64,000 nucleotides of DNA from Acidobacteriales bacterium 59-55 (lineage in GTDB: Bacteria > Acidobacteriota > Terriglobia > Terriglobales > Acidobacteriaceae): positions 62,001 through 126,000 of the forward strand of contig MKSV01000002.1 of NCBI GenBank assembly GCA_001897435.1, read 5' to 3'. The notes below the pieces were generated by a model. It was not told where the DNA came from. It made no database searches and saw only the letters and a list, made by a program, of their open reading frames with translations. This document shows positions 30,641-45,018 of this stretch, piece after piece. Each line of letters opens with the position of its first letter. The first letter of the stretch is position 1. A program made the position numbers and the translations under genes.

Positions 30641-31543
30641 TTATCCATTCTCTTTCTTAGTCAGGTCGCTGGTGCGTGCCCGCCGTAGATCTTTGCGAAA
30701 CATCAGGAACATGAAGCCGCCCAGCCATGCCATGGTGACCATACCGCCGAGTTGCACCACGCGGGCGACGACGAGCGAGTGCTTGTTCCGCTGCGGATCG
30801 TAGCGGTAGCAGTACGTCAGGATATTGGCGACCGGCGAGCCGATCTTGTTGCCGGAACCCTCGACCAGGCCGAGGAGAAGATCATTGGGCGAGTACTCGA
30901 CGCCAAGATAATACTGGGCGAGCCGGCCGTCGGTGGTCACAACCTCGATGGAGGCAGCGTGCGCGAACTGCGTCATCTTGCCATCCGGACCGGAGGTAGG
31001 GACGTAGCCGAACCCTACCGCCTTGCTCACCGCTGCGATCGCGGGGCTCTTGCCGGTCAGAAAGTGCCAGCCGTTGGCCGTCTCGGGCTTCCCATAGCGC
31101 TTCACATAGAGCGCCTTCTTCTTAGCCGCATCCGCGGGCGTCTCTGTCGGATCGATACTGATGAAGATAATATTGAAGTCTTTGCCCGGGGTCAGATTGA
31201 CCATCATCAGCGAACTGGTGAGGCCGTTCATGGTCTCCGAGCAGAGCATCGGGCAGTTGTAGTAGACCAGCGACAGGATAGCGGGCTTCTTGCCGAAGTA
31301 ATCGCCCAGGGTCACTGTCTTTCCCGTGTCGTCGACAAACTGCGCATCGAGCGGAAGCTGCTGGTTCAGATGCTGAGAGATGCCGACCTTATTGAGAACT
31401 TCCGGCAGCTCGTCGCCGACGTTCTGGCCTTCCTGCTTGTCGCCGTAGCCGGAGACCTGCGAGAACAGGGGCGCAGCCAGCAGCAGCGCGCAGCCGAAGA
31501 TCGCCGCCCGCCAACCGCCTCGTATTGTCCGCCTGTTCATCAT
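30641..31543 (-). CDS. SCO1/SenC copper chaperone for CuA
   Basis: The 300-residue protein has a signal peptide, a thioredoxin-like domain with the copper-binding CPMLC motif (97-101) and a downstream His (in QFAHAAS), then a C-terminal membrane helix (VVQLGGMVTMAWLGGFMFLMF). It should load copper into the CuA centre of subunit II, whose gene follows after nine bases. A C-terminal anchor rather than an N-terminal one is the less common arrangement. Confidence 0.92.
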   Translation of the reverse strand: MMNRRTIRGGWRAAIFGCALLLAAPLFSQVSGYGDKQEGQNVGDELPEVLNKVGISQHLNQQLPLDAQFVDDTGKTVTLGDYFGKKPAILSLVYYNCPMLCSETMNGLTSSLMMVNLTPGKDFNIIFISIDPTETPADAAKKKALYVKRYGKPETANGWHFLTGKSPAIAAVSKAVGFGYVPTSGPDGKMTQFAHAASIEVVTTDGRLAQYYLGVEYSPNDLLLGLVEGSGNKIGSPVANILTYCYRYDPQRNKHSLVVARVVQLGGMVTMAWLGGFMFLMFRKDLRRARTSDLTKKENG

Positions 31544-31596
31544 CGGTTCTTCTTCTGTTTTCCCTGTACTTCTATGCTATGCCTTGCCCGCGTTCG

Positions 31597-32286
31597 TTAC
31601 TTTACCGGCGCGGTCTCGCCGTGCGCTTCATTTACAGCGTTGTTGTAGAGCATCTTTTCTTCGCGGGCCTTGATGACGTCCATCTCATAGCCCGTCCGCG
31701 CAAATCCCGTGGTCAAAGGAGCCAGAATCTCCGGTTTCGCGTCGCCTGTCATCGGCGGCTCGGTGGCTGCGGGAGCGGCTTCGACCGGCAGGCCGCGCTG
31801 GGCGATCAGCTCCATGGCGCGCGTGATCGGAATTCGGATGCTGCCGCCTTCGTTCGGAGACACGCTGTAGTGCTCAAGCAGCAAATCCTCGCGAGAGTGC
31901 AGGTCGGCGGTCGACTGCTCGCCGTCGTCGTTGTCCAGCCGCGGCGCGGGGAAGGTCGACGTCAACTGCTGCAACGCCTTCTGTTCCATCTCCGGGCTGC
32001 TGGCCAGATCCTTCCGTTTTCCGTGGTTGGCGGCCGCGCCCTCGAAGCTGGAGACCTGGTTCCACTTGTTGGTCGGTCCGTCCTGCGTCTGGATCGCCTT
32101 GTTGATGACGCCGCCCAGCACAAAGCAGAAGATCATGAAGACCAGTAGAGAGCCGAAGAGGCCGGCGAGGAAGACGGAGACGCCATTGACATTCGCGTCC
32201 GTAACTTCATAGCCCGGCGAATCGGGCATCTGAGCGTGCGGGTCATGGTGAAGCTGGCGGTTCAGATCGTCGTCGTTAGTGGGCAT
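31597..32286 (-). CDS. Single-span membrane protein of unknown function in the act operon
   Basis: The ATG at 32286 gives 229 residues and overlaps the actF stop by eleven bases, suggesting coupled translation. A hydrophilic head (about 45 residues) is followed by one membrane helix (VSVFLAGLFGSLLVFMIFCFVLGGVI) and a long extracytoplasmic tail with a Pro/Ala-rich segment and a repeat-poor C-terminus. No heme motif or known domain is present. The tail contains LLLEHYSVSPNEGGSIRIPITRAMELIAQRGLP, written here as a continuous conserved-looking block (about residues 140-172). A link between ACIII and the oxidase, or an assembly role, is inferred only from position. Confidence 0.65.
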   Translation of the reverse strand: MPTNDDDLNRQLHHDPHAQMPDSPGYEVTDANVNGVSVFLAGLFGSLLVFMIFCFVLGGVINKAIQTQDGPTNKWNQVSSFEGAAANHGKRKDLASSPEMEQKALQQLTSTFPAPRLDNDDGEQSTADLHSREDLLLEHYSVSPNEGGSIRIPITRAMELIAQRGLPVEAAPAATEPPMTGDAKPEILAPLTTGFARTGYEMDVIKAREEKMLYNNAVNEAHGETAPVK

Positions 32287-33607
32287 GTTCAGGCTCCAGC
32301 ATCTCTTCCAGGTGCGGATCATTCAGGTTCATGATGGGACGCGCCTTCAATTCGGTGAGGTAATAGGCTCCCCAGACGGCCAGCACCGCGACCGGCACCG
32401 TGATGTAGGCCAGGATGCCGATGTTGCCACGGATATGCAGGTTCGCGGCGGCGTCGGCGAAGTTCGGCTCAATCAGCCAGAACATGTCGATACAACGTGC
32501 CAGCAGCATCCAGCTGCAGAGCCAGACCATCTTGCGCTTGTTGCGCTTGAGATCCCGCGACAGCAGCAGGCAGAAGGGAACAACCCAGTGGAAGACGAAG
32601 TCGAGCGTGCAGATCGTCCACCAGCCGCCATAGATGCGGTTGAGGTACCAGGGAATCTCGTCGGGGATATTGCCGGACCAGATGATAAGGAACTCGGCAA
32701 AGCACAGATAGATGTTCAGCATGACGAAGGCGAGCATCAGCTTGCCCAGGTCGTGCTGTTCGGTCATGCGCAACAGCGTCTTCAGCGGCTCGAACTTCGA
32801 AAGCAGGATGACCGTCAGCACGCCCAGCGCAAGTACGGCATAACCCTGTCCTACAAGGAATTGCAGCCCATAGATCGACGAGTACCAAGTGACGTCGAGC
32901 GACTTGATCCAGTCGATCGATCCCACCGTCAGCAGAACGACATAGATGAAGATGCCGATGCCGCAAAGATTCTCGAACTTGGTCCGCCAGCGGTCGAAGC
33001 TCTGCTGAGTGCCGCGCAGAGGATCGGCGTCGCACTGGAGCGACCATTTATTGAGGAAGTAGGTAAAGGTCAGCAGCGTGCCGAAGATGATGATCGTCTG
33101 GACAATGACGCTCGTCGGATTCAGCATGGCGTGCTTGTCGTTGATCGTCATGGCCTGTTCGAGCGTCACCATGTGATGCTGGAGCGCCTCGGCCACCGCT
33201 CCCGGATTGGGATACGCCGCCCACTGGTAAAGATGCTTCATGAAGATCGCGATCGGCACGAACATCAGAGCCACCAGCCACATGGTCCGGCTCATGGCCT
33301 CGAGCGGACGCCTGAGAAGAAGCCCCCACTTGCCGCCGGTCACATGTTGCAACATCAGCACCACAAGACCGCCGCCGGCAAAGCCGAAGCAGGTCATAAA
33401 GCCCATCAGGTAGGCGCGCAGCAGGTGATTGCGGCCTTCATGCGTAAAGGCGAAGAGCACGGAGACCAGCGTGGCCGCCGCGGCGATGATCAGAAGGCGG
33501 GTCCGCCAGACGGAGACGATCTCCGGCGTGGCAAGCGATGCAGGAAGCGTACGCGGGCCGTAATGGGCGTGTGCGTCGTGTCCGTGTTGTTCTTGTCCAT
33601 GTGCCAT
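32276..33607 (-). CDS. actF: Alternative complex III subunit ActF (quinol-binding membrane subunit)
   Basis: The 443-residue protein has about ten membrane helices and the ActC/ActF-type pattern of paired NrfD-like bundles (WLVALMFVPIAIFMKHLYQW, FVMLNIYLCFAEFLIIW). It is the sixth gene in the act order and pairs with ActC in the membrane. A His-rich N-terminus precedes the first helix. ACIII passes electrons from menaquinol or ubiquinol to cytochrome c or directly to the oxidase encoded downstream. Confidence 0.92.
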   Translation of the reverse strand: MAHGQEQHGHDAHAHYGPRTLPASLATPEIVSVWRTRLLIIAAAATLVSVLFAFTHEGRNHLLRAYLMGFMTCFGFAGGGLVVLMLQHVTGGKWGLLLRRPLEAMSRTMWLVALMFVPIAIFMKHLYQWAAYPNPGAVAEALQHHMVTLEQAMTINDKHAMLNPTSVIVQTIIIFGTLLTFTYFLNKWSLQCDADPLRGTQQSFDRWRTKFENLCGIGIFIYVVLLTVGSIDWIKSLDVTWYSSIYGLQFLVGQGYAVLALGVLTVILLSKFEPLKTLLRMTEQHDLGKLMLAFVMLNIYLCFAEFLIIWSGNIPDEIPWYLNRIYGGWWTICTLDFVFHWVVPFCLLLSRDLKRNKRKMVWLCSWMLLARCIDMFWLIEPNFADAAANLHIRGNIGILAYITVPVAVLAVWGAYYLTELKARPIMNLNDPHLEEMLEPEHAH

Positions 33608-33639
33608 TCGTTTGCGACCTTTGATCCTAAAAGTTCTGT

Positions 33640-34653
33640 TTACTTGCTTGGCGAAGCCGGGTGTCCGGCTCTCGACGGAGAGCTGAGATAGGCGACCAGA
33701 TCATCCAGTTCGGCAGCCGATAGATTGGGGAAAGCAGGCATCGGCGGCGCTCCGTCGTGGATATTGTGGCGAACGTGAGCCTCCCCGATACGGGTCACGA
33801 TATTGACCAGCGAGGGAAACGTCGGCGGCCTTCCGGTCAACTGGGCCGTATGGCAGACCGCGCAGTTCTTCGCGTAGATCTGCTGCCCCGCCTGTACCTG
33901 GGCGACGCTGTAGGTCTTCGTTGCCGGCATCAGCGCGGCGGCGCTGGACTGGGTCGGCGCTGTCTTCGCCGGAGCGGGTGGCGGCTCGGCTGTCGAACCG
34001 GGCTGCGCCAGCGGAATTGCCGCCGCCGGGATGATGATCGAATCCGCCTGACCCCACGGCGCCGCGAAGCTGGCCGGCATGCCCTCGCTCTCCGCGATAG
34101 TCTTGAGCGGCTTCACCTCAACCCCGCTCGGAACATCGGAGCGCTGCGCGTTCTGGCTCAGTTGCAGGGCGCGCATATATGCCGCGATCGCCCAGCGGTC
34201 CTCCGGCGTGATCTGTGCCGCGTAGTCCGGCATCGAGCCGTAGCCGTTCGTCATGACATCGAAGAAGTGTCCCAGCGTCGCCGTGCGAAGACGGTTCGTC
34301 TGGAAGTTGGCTGCCTGCGCGTAGCCGCGCTGCACGATCATGCCGTCGCCATTGCCTACGCGCGAGTGACACGGCGTGCAATAGATGTTGTAGCGTTCTT
34401 CGCCGCGCTCGAGCACCTTCATCGTCGCCGGGAAAGGCAGGGCATCGCCCTCCTTGCCGTTGATGTAGCCGGTATAGAAGTAGTTGTCGGCGTGAAGCTG
34501 GCTGCGGGCGACGGTGTGATCCACCTGCGGACGCACGGAGCGGCCGTCGGCGTAGAAGTTCGTGCCCCGCTGCGGGAAGAACTTGGGCTCGTCGTGCATG
34601 TCCTGGCGGCACCCGAGCCCGGAGAGCAAAAGGATCGTCGTCGCGGCGGCCAT
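33640..34653 (-). CDS. actE: Alternative complex III subunit ActE, diheme cytochrome c lipoprotein
   Basis: The shown ATG gives 337 residues with a lipobox (LSGLGC). Two class I cytochrome c domains are present: CTPCH at 92-96, followed by the usual ActE pattern, and CAVCH at 264-268 after a Pro/Ala linker. ActE of characterised complexes carries one heme, so the second domain looks like a fusion. The ATG gives a signal peptide without positive charge; the frame stays open upstream to an ATT at 34689, directly after GGAGGTGG, which would add an Arg-containing n-region. The true start may therefore be a non-AUG codon at 34689. Confidence 0.88.
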   Translation of the reverse strand: MAAATTILLLSGLGCRQDMHDEPKFFPQRGTNFYADGRSVRPQVDHTVARSQLHADNYFYTGYINGKEGDALPFPATMKVLERGEERYNIYCTPCHSRVGNGDGMIVQRGYAQAANFQTNRLRTATLGHFFDVMTNGYGSMPDYAAQITPEDRWAIAAYMRALQLSQNAQRSDVPSGVEVKPLKTIAESEGMPASFAAPWGQADSIIIPAAAIPLAQPGSTAEPPPAPAKTAPTQSSAAALMPATKTYSVAQVQAGQQIYAKNCAVCHTAQLTGRPPTFPSLVNIVTRIGEAHVRHNIHDGAPPMPAFPNLSAAELDDLVAYLSSPSRAGHPASPSK

Positions 34654-34684
34654 GGCCAGACCGGGAAAGCTTGTGATTCGGGTA

Positions 34685-35226
34685 TTAATGGTCCACCTCC
34701 ACCACGGAGATCGCGGGGAACTGTTCGAGGAAGGTCCGGGTCTCGGTCACCGAGAACTTCGGATCCACCGCTTCAAGACATAGAAAGAATTTGTCCGTCG
34801 TCGCGCCGTTGCGGAAGTTCGGCGCATTGAAGACCGGATGGTAAAGCTGCGGCATGCCGTTCAGCATGATCATCCCGAACGCGGCCGAGAGGCCCGAGAA
34901 CAGAATCGTCCACTCATACGCCGGAATGATGAAGGCAGGCCAGGAGAACAGCGGCCGGCCGGCGATATTGAGCGGATAGGCCCAGACCGCGATCCAGGTC
35001 TGCATCAGAAACGCGGTCACCAGCCCGATGATGCCGCCGGTCAGGCAGACCAGAGGCACGCGCGTCTTGTGGAAGTGCAGCGCGACCGCGGCCTCTTCGA
35101 CCGGATACGGCGTGTAGCACTCCATCCGCCGGTAGCCGGCCTCGCGCGCCTTCTCCGTTGCATGAACCAATTCGCTCGGCGTATTGAACTCGGCAAGCAA
35201 ACCGTAAATTCCTTCTCTGGGTGGCA

Positions 35227-35227
<1 letters not shown>
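34685..35227 (-). CDS. actD: Alternative complex III subunit ActD (DUF3341)
   Basis: The 180-residue protein has the DUF3341 pattern: a soluble N-terminal domain beginning YGLLAEFNTPSELVHATEKA, two membrane helices (VCLTGGIIGLVTAFLMQTW and AYEWTILFSGLSAAFGMIML) and a C-terminal tail. It is a structural subunit of ACIII. The gene overlaps the actC stop by one base (TAATG). Confidence 0.93.
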
Positions 35228-36681
<1,454 letters not shown>

Positions 36682-36683
36682 GC

Positions 36684-39937
<3,254 letters not shown>

Positions 39938-39941
<4 letters not shown>

Positions 39942-40858
39942 CGGTGACACGTCTCGCAGCTCGAGAGCTGTTCCGGGTTGCGAATGTGATATTGGGCCGT
40001 CAGATATTTGCCCAGATCCATCTGGCTGGTGAACTTCTGGTAGCTCGCCGGCATGGAGAGTTTCAGCGGCAGCGGACTGCCGATCGTCTCGCCTTCGCCT
40101 TCGCCCGGATGCGGCTGCATGTTCGCGCCGGGCTGCGGCCTTGCCAGCCCCACCGGATGCGTCGGCTCCATCTGCATCATTGCCAGCTCAGGATTTCCAG
40201 CACTGCTCGGGTCAGCCGTCGTGCAGCTTACGGCCTGCGACGTCGGGCCGTCCTGCCCGGTGCTGGTACACCAGACCGGGTTCTGCTCCGATGGTCCGGA
40301 CCACGCCATGTTGTAGATCTCGCTGGTGGGCCGCAGGTTCTTGGCCGGGTTGCGGTGACAGTTCAGACACCACTCCATCTGCAGCGTATTTTCCTGGTAC
40401 ATCAAGGGCATCTCGTCGACGCGGCCGTGACAACTGGCGCAGCCGATGCCCTTGTTCACATGGATCTCGTGATTGAAGTAAACGTAGTCCGGCAGATCGT
40501 GAACCCGAATCCACTGGATCGAAGCCCCCGTCCGCCAGCTCTCCCGCACCGGCTCCAGCAGCTCCGCGTTGGTCCAGATCTGCGAGTGGCAGTTCATGCA
40601 GGTCTTGGTCGGAGGAATGCCCGCATAGCTCGACTTCTCTACCGAAGTATGACAGTACTGGCACTGGAGCCCGAGGCCCTCGACGTGATGCTTGTGGCTG
40701 AACGGAATCGGCTGATCCGGCCGCTGACCTTGCCGCGTTACCCAGGGGGAGCGCTGCAACTCGTTCAGAGTAACGCCGAGCGCGATGACGATGATTCCCG
40801 TCAATATCAGGCTCATGCGGGCCAGCGCGTTCGAACTGCGGTCAAAAACTTGCGCCAT
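39938..40858 (-). CDS. actA: Alternative complex III subunit ActA, pentaheme cytochrome c
   Basis: The 306-residue protein has an N-terminal membrane helix (15-32) and five CxxCH sites: CQYCH (66), CMNCH (87), CASCH (140), CLNCH (164) and CETCH (301), the last almost at the C-terminus. Extra His residues (HKHH, HEIH) are candidate distal ligands. It is the electron-exit subunit of ACIII and the first gene of the operon. Confidence 0.95.
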
Positions 40859-40883
40859 GAGTGCGTCCTGCTTCCTTTGCTTT

Positions 40884-41030
40884 ACCTGACTTCAGGTCGA
40901 GGAGGTGCCTGCGACTACTTAGTTGCTGCTCGCTACTTTTGCCGGGGAACCTGCGAAGGCCTGCGGCCGGGGTGCCCGCGATAGCTGCGCCCGCAAAAAA
41001 TACATTCTCCAAGAAGTACCGAGTATAACA
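40884..41030 (-). promoter_or_regulatory. Candidate promoter and dyad upstream of the act operon
   Basis: On the minus strand an extended -10 box, TGTTATACT (41030-41022), lies 164 bp before actA; no good -35 is seen. Nearer the gene, ACCTGA-CT-TCAGGT (40884-40897) is a short perfect dyad in the leader. Both are unproven. The rest of the 427-bp gap (40859-41285) shows no gene and should also carry the promoter of the plus-strand glycosylase. Confidence 0.35.
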
Positions 41031-41285
41031 GTGGAAAAAGCAATCCCGAAGCGGTCTCCATGCCTCGCAACTGTTTTTTTACGGGTAACATCCGATTATC
41101 GAACCCGCGGCAAACCGCCTGTTTTACAAGCCTGCACAACATCTCGTGCATCGCTGTTCTGTCGGCTTATTGCACCACAACATCTACCCTGCCAAAAAGG
41201 TATCGCCCTTGTAAAGGGGCACCTAAATGGTCCGAGTTCTTCTCCGGCAAGAGACTTTCTCCGCCGCCTGCGATACCGTCAACTC

Positions 41286-41996
41286 ATGCCGCGTCCACAC
41301 AACAGCCCGCGTCCGCCTCGTTACGACTTCGCTCTTGCCTGCACGGAACTCGCCGCCGCCGACTCCAAACTCGGCCGCCTCATCGAGCGCGCAGGCCCCT
41401 TCACCCTGCGCGTCGCCAGCGCGCAGTCGCCGTTTGAAGCGCTGGTCGAGAGCATCGTCTATCAACAGCTCCACGGCAAAGCCGCCGCGACCATTCATCG
41501 CCGCCTGCTCGAAGGCTTCCACCCCATCTGCGGTCAGCGGCACTTCAGCGCCCAGCACCTGCTCGACTGCCCCAACGAACAGCTTCGCGCGGCGGGCCTC
41601 TCGCACAACAAGAGCCTCGCCCTCCGCGACCTCGCCGCCAAGACCATCGATGGCACCGTGCCCACGCTCGCCCGCATCCGCCGCATGTCCGACGAGGCCA
41701 TCATCGAGCACCTCGTCCAGGTGCGCGGCATCGGCCGCTGGACCGTCGAGATGCTGCTCATCTTCCGCCTCGGCCGCCCCGACGTTCTGCCGGTCGACGA
41801 CTACGGTGTGCGCAAGGGCTTCGCGCTCACCTTCGGCAAGCTCAAGCCCACCGACAAAGTCACGCCCGCCGACCTCCCCAAAGCCGACGTCATGCGCCGC
41901 CGCGGCGAGCGCTGGAAGCCATGGTCGTCGGTGGCAAGCTGGTACCTCTGGCGCGCCTGCGACCTCGCATCAGGCAAACTCGCGCCGCCGGCATGA
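41286..41996 (+). CDS. DNA-3-methyladenine glycosylase II (AlkA-like, HhH-GPD)
   Basis: The 236-residue protein from the ATG at 41286 has the HhH-GPD fold: the helix-hairpin-helix VRGIGRWTVEM (146-156) and the catalytic Asp in LPVDDYGVRK (Asp172, matching the catalytic Asp of AlkA). It should remove alkylated purines from DNA. The N-terminal AlkA domain is missing, as in short bacterial 3-methyladenine glycosylases. Upstream in-frame sequence back to 40923 is not coding. Confidence 0.9.
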   Translation: MPRPHNSPRPPRYDFALACTELAAADSKLGRLIERAGPFTLRVASAQSPFEALVESIVYQQLHGKAAATIHRRLLEGFHPICGQRHFSAQHLLDCPNEQLRAAGLSHNKSLALRDLAAKTIDGTVPTLARIRRMSDEAIIEHLVQVRGIGRWTVEMLLIFRLGRPDVLPVDDYGVRKGFALTFGKLKPTDKVTPADLPKADVMRRRGERWKPWSSVASWYLWRACDLASGKLAPPA

Positions 41997-42076
41997 ATCC
42001 TATTACTGATCGAGCCATCGAATAACATTCGGCAGCTTTCGCGTCGCCAACTGTTCCACCGGTAATCCAATCCGCT

Positions 42077-44635
42077 ATGGCCAAGTCCCGAACCTCGAAG
42101 ATCTCCGCTCCCCATCCCCCCATTCAGGAAGGAGAGAATACTCGCTTCGTCTGCATCCACGGCCACTTCTACCAGCCTCCCCGCGAGAATCCGTGGCTTG
42201 AGACCGTCGAGATTCAGGACTCCGCCGCGCCCTACCACGACTGGAACGACCGCATCACCGCCGAGTGCTACGCCCCCAACGGCGCCTCGCGTATCACCAA
42301 CAAGCAGAACGAGATCATCCGCATCATGAACAACTACGCGCGGATGAGCTTCAACTTCGGCCCCACCCTGCTCAGTTGGCTGGAGGACAACGCTCCCCGC
42401 ACCTATCGCATGATCCTCGACGCCGACGCGGCCAGCGCGCTACGTTACGGCGGCCACGGCTCCGCCATCGCCCAGGTCTACAACCACATCATCATGCCGC
42501 TGGCCAACAGCCGCGACGCGCGCACTCAGATCCGCTGGGGCATCGCAGACTTCGAGACGCGCTTCGGCCGCAAGCCCGAGGGCATGTGGCTCGCCGAAAC
42601 CGCCGTCAACCGCAGCGTGCTCGACCTGATGGCGCAGGAGGGCATCAAGTTCACCATCCTCGCTCCGCACCAGTGCGCCCATGTGCGCCCCAAGGCCGCT
42701 GCCGACGCCGACGCGCCGAATCCCTGGCTGGGAACGCCCGACGCCACCGTCGATCCCCGCCACCCCTACACCATCCCGCTCGACGAGGGCCGCAGCATCG
42801 CCGTCTTCTTCTACGACGGCCCCAACTCCCGCGCCATCGCCTTCGAAGGCCTGCTCAACAGCGGCGAAGCCCTGGGCCGCCGCCTGATCGACGGCTTCCA
42901 TCCCGCCGGCTTCAGCGAGATCGAAAAAGCCCAGCTCTCGCACGTCGCCACCGATGGCGAGAGCTACGGCCACCATCACCGGCACGGCGAGATGGCTCTC
43001 TCCTACGGCATGCACTGGATCGAGGACGAGAAGCAGGCCCGCCTCACCAACTACGGCGAGTTCCTCGAAAAATTTCCTCCCCTCTGGGAGGCCGAGGTCG
43101 CGGACAACACCTCGTGGAGCTGTCCGCACGGCGTCGAGCGCTGGCGCTCCAACTGCGGCTGCAACGGCGGCAAGCCCGGCTGGAACCAGGAGTGGCGCGC
43201 TCCGCTGCGAGAGGCGCTCGATTACCTCCGCGACGCCGTCGCTCCCCTCTCCGAAGAGTTCGCGCGGCCGCTCTTCAAAGATCTCTGGGACGCCCGCGAC
43301 GCCTACATCCATCTCATCGACAACCGTTCCCGCTCCTCGACCGCCGCCTTTTTCGCCGCCCACGAAGCACACACGCTCACGCCTTCCGAACGCATCCTCG
43401 CGCTCGAACTGCTCGAGCTCGAACGCCACACCCAGCTCATGTACACCAGTTGCGGCTGGTTCTTCGACGAAATCTCCGGCATCGAGACCGTGCAGATCAT
43501 CGCCTACGCGGGCCGTGTCCTCCAGCTCGCCGCCAAGCTCTTCGGAGAGCCCGGCGTCGCCCTCGAGGCCAACTTTCTCGCCATCCTCGAAAAGGCCAAA
43601 AGCAATATCCCCGAGATGCAGAACGGCGCCGAGGTCTATCGCCGCTACGTCACCAACATGCGCATCGGCCTCGAAGAGGTGGGCGCGCACTACGCCATCA
43701 GCTCCATCTTCCGCTCCTACCCGGAGAAGGGCCAGATCTTCTGCTTCGATGTCTACCGCGACAGCCACGAGATCTTCAACTCCGGCCGCGGCCGCGTCGC
43801 CCTGGGCCGCGCCCGCATCCGCTCCCGCGTCACCGAAGAGAGCGAGAACATCTGCTTCGCCGTCCTCCATCTCGGCGACCAGAACCTTTCGGCCGCCATC
43901 AAGCCCTACAACCCCGACCAGACAGACGAGCTCGCCGCCTTCACCACCTTCTCCTCGGAGATCGGCGACGCCATGCGCCACGCCAATCTGCCCCAGGTCA
44001 TCCGCCTCATCGACCAGTTCTTCGGCGGAACCTCCTACTCGCTCACCTCGCTCTTCGCCGACGAGCAGCACCGCATCCTCAACACCATCCTCAACCGCAC
44101 CCTCTCGGAGATGGAGGACTCCCTCCGCAAGATCTACGAGGACCACGCCTCGCTGCTGCACTTCCTCACCGAGTCCGGCATCGCCGCGCCGCCCGCCCTG
44201 GCGCTGGCATCGAGCTTCGCCGTCAACGCCAGCCTGCGCCGCGCCATCGAGGCCGACCCCTTCGACCCGGTCGAGATCGAGCGCCTCCTCAACCGAGCCG
44301 AGACCGACCAGATCGACCTCGACACCCATCTGCTCGGCTATACCGCCGGCCAGCGCATGAAGCGCGCCATGATCCGCCTCGAAGCTGAAGCCGCCGCGGG
44401 CGATCCCTCGGCCCTTGGCGCCATCGACAATGCCGTCGCCATCGCCAACGCCCTCCACCGGATTCCCTTCGAGGTGAACTTCTGGCAGGCGCAGAACATC
44501 TGGAACGACCTGCTCCGCCGCAGTGACAAGAACTACTGGTCCGAAGAGTGGAAAGAGGGCTTCAAAAAACTGGGCGAGGCCATGAACATCTGCGTCGACC
44601 GCCTGGTCGTCGAAGAAGGTGTCAGCGCCTTTTAG
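42077..44635 (+). CDS. GH57-like glycoside hydrolase with DUF3536
   Basis: The 852-residue cytoplasmic protein begins with a polysaccharide-deacetylase/GH57-type barrel (FVCIHGHFYQPPRENPWLE) and carries SHVATDGESYGHHHRHGEMA, where a GH57 catalytic segment is expected, followed by the long C-terminal DUF3536 helical domain. The family is linked to alpha-glucan (glycogen/maltodextrin) metabolism but its reaction is not settled. It lacks a signal peptide. Confidence 0.85.
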   Translation: MAKSRTSKISAPHPPIQEGENTRFVCIHGHFYQPPRENPWLETVEIQDSAAPYHDWNDRITAECYAPNGASRITNKQNEIIRIMNNYARMSFNFGPTLLSWLEDNAPRTYRMILDADAASALRYGGHGSAIAQVYNHIIMPLANSRDARTQIRWGIADFETRFGRKPEGMWLAETAVNRSVLDLMAQEGIKFTILAPHQCAHVRPKAAADADAPNPWLGTPDATVDPRHPYTIPLDEGRSIAVFFYDGPNSRAIAFEGLLNSGEALGRRLIDGFHPAGFSEIEKAQLSHVATDGESYGHHHRHGEMALSYGMHWIEDEKQARLTNYGEFLEKFPPLWEAEVADNTSWSCPHGVERWRSNCGCNGGKPGWNQEWRAPLREALDYLRDAVAPLSEEFARPLFKDLWDARDAYIHLIDNRSRSSTAAFFAAHEAHTLTPSERILALELLELERHTQLMYTSCGWFFDEISGIETVQIIAYAGRVLQLAAKLFGEPGVALEANFLAILEKAKSNIPEMQNGAEVYRRYVTNMRIGLEEVGAHYAISSIFRSYPEKGQIFCFDVYRDSHEIFNSGRGRVALGRARIRSRVTEESENICFAVLHLGDQNLSAAIKPYNPDQTDELAAFTTFSSEIGDAMRHANLPQVIRLIDQFFGGTSYSLTSLFADEQHRILNTILNRTLSEMEDSLRKIYEDHASLLHFLTESGIAAPPALALASSFAVNASLRRAIEADPFDPVEIERLLNRAETDQIDLDTHLLGYTAGQRMKRAMIRLEAEAAAGDPSALGAIDNAVAIANALHRIPFEVNFWQAQNIWNDLLRRSDKNYWSEEWKEGFKKLGEAMNICVDRLVVEEGVSAF

Positions 44636-44658
44636 AACAGTTCTCTCTCAGGCGTAGT

Positions 44659-44760
44659 TCCTTTGTTTGTCCTTCCATCTTTGTTTGTCATTCCATCTTT
44701 GTTTGTCATTCCCGAAGGGAATCCGCGTTTCGCCCGAATCGCCAGGGACTCCATCCGGAG
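44659..44760 (+). repeat. Element C, three-unit copy
   Basis: Three CTTTGTTTGTC-type units precede ATTCCC-GAA-GGGAAT and the GCGTTTCGCCCGAATC tail. It opens a composite repeat island (C, A, hexamer tract, D) that fills the 480-bp gap 44636-45115. Confidence 0.8.
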
Positions 44761-44823
44761 AGAAAACCGCCCTGGCCTTTCCCCAAAGCCATAAGAACGT
44801 CTTCTCCACCCAGCCCCAACCGC

Positions 44824-44870
44824 ACGTCATCTCGACCGAAGCGAAGCGCAGTGGAGAGACCCCTGTATTT
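44824..44870 (+). repeat. Element A, single copy
   Basis: A short copy with core GAAGCGAAGCGCAG between the conserved ends ACGTCATCTCGACCG and GGAGAGACCCCTGTATTT. The hexamer tract starts two bases later. Confidence 0.85.
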
Positions 44871-44872
44871 CG

Positions 44873-45018
44873 CAGTTGCAGTTGCCTTTGCAGTTGCCTT
44901 TGCCTTTGCCTTTGCCTTTGCAGTTGCCTTTGCAGTTGCAGTTGCAGTTGCCTTTGCAGTTGCAGTTGCAGTTGCAGTTGCAATTGCCTTTGCCGTTGCT
45001 GTTGTTCTTGCCCTTGCC
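44873..45018 (+). repeat. Hexamer tract, TTGCAG/TTGCCT type
   Basis: About 24 units of TTGCNN, mainly TTGCAG and TTGCCT, with a few TTGCCG and TTGTTC variants, run without a break into TTGCCTCTAGGTACG. All six frames are nearly open because of the 6-bp period, which is why long low-complexity frames occur here. They are not considered genes. Confidence 0.9.

Noticed and set aside
33199-33691. Hydrophilic plus-strand frame opposite actF
   Set aside because: It is part of a long antisense frame over membrane helices, rich in His, Asp and Arg with no domain.
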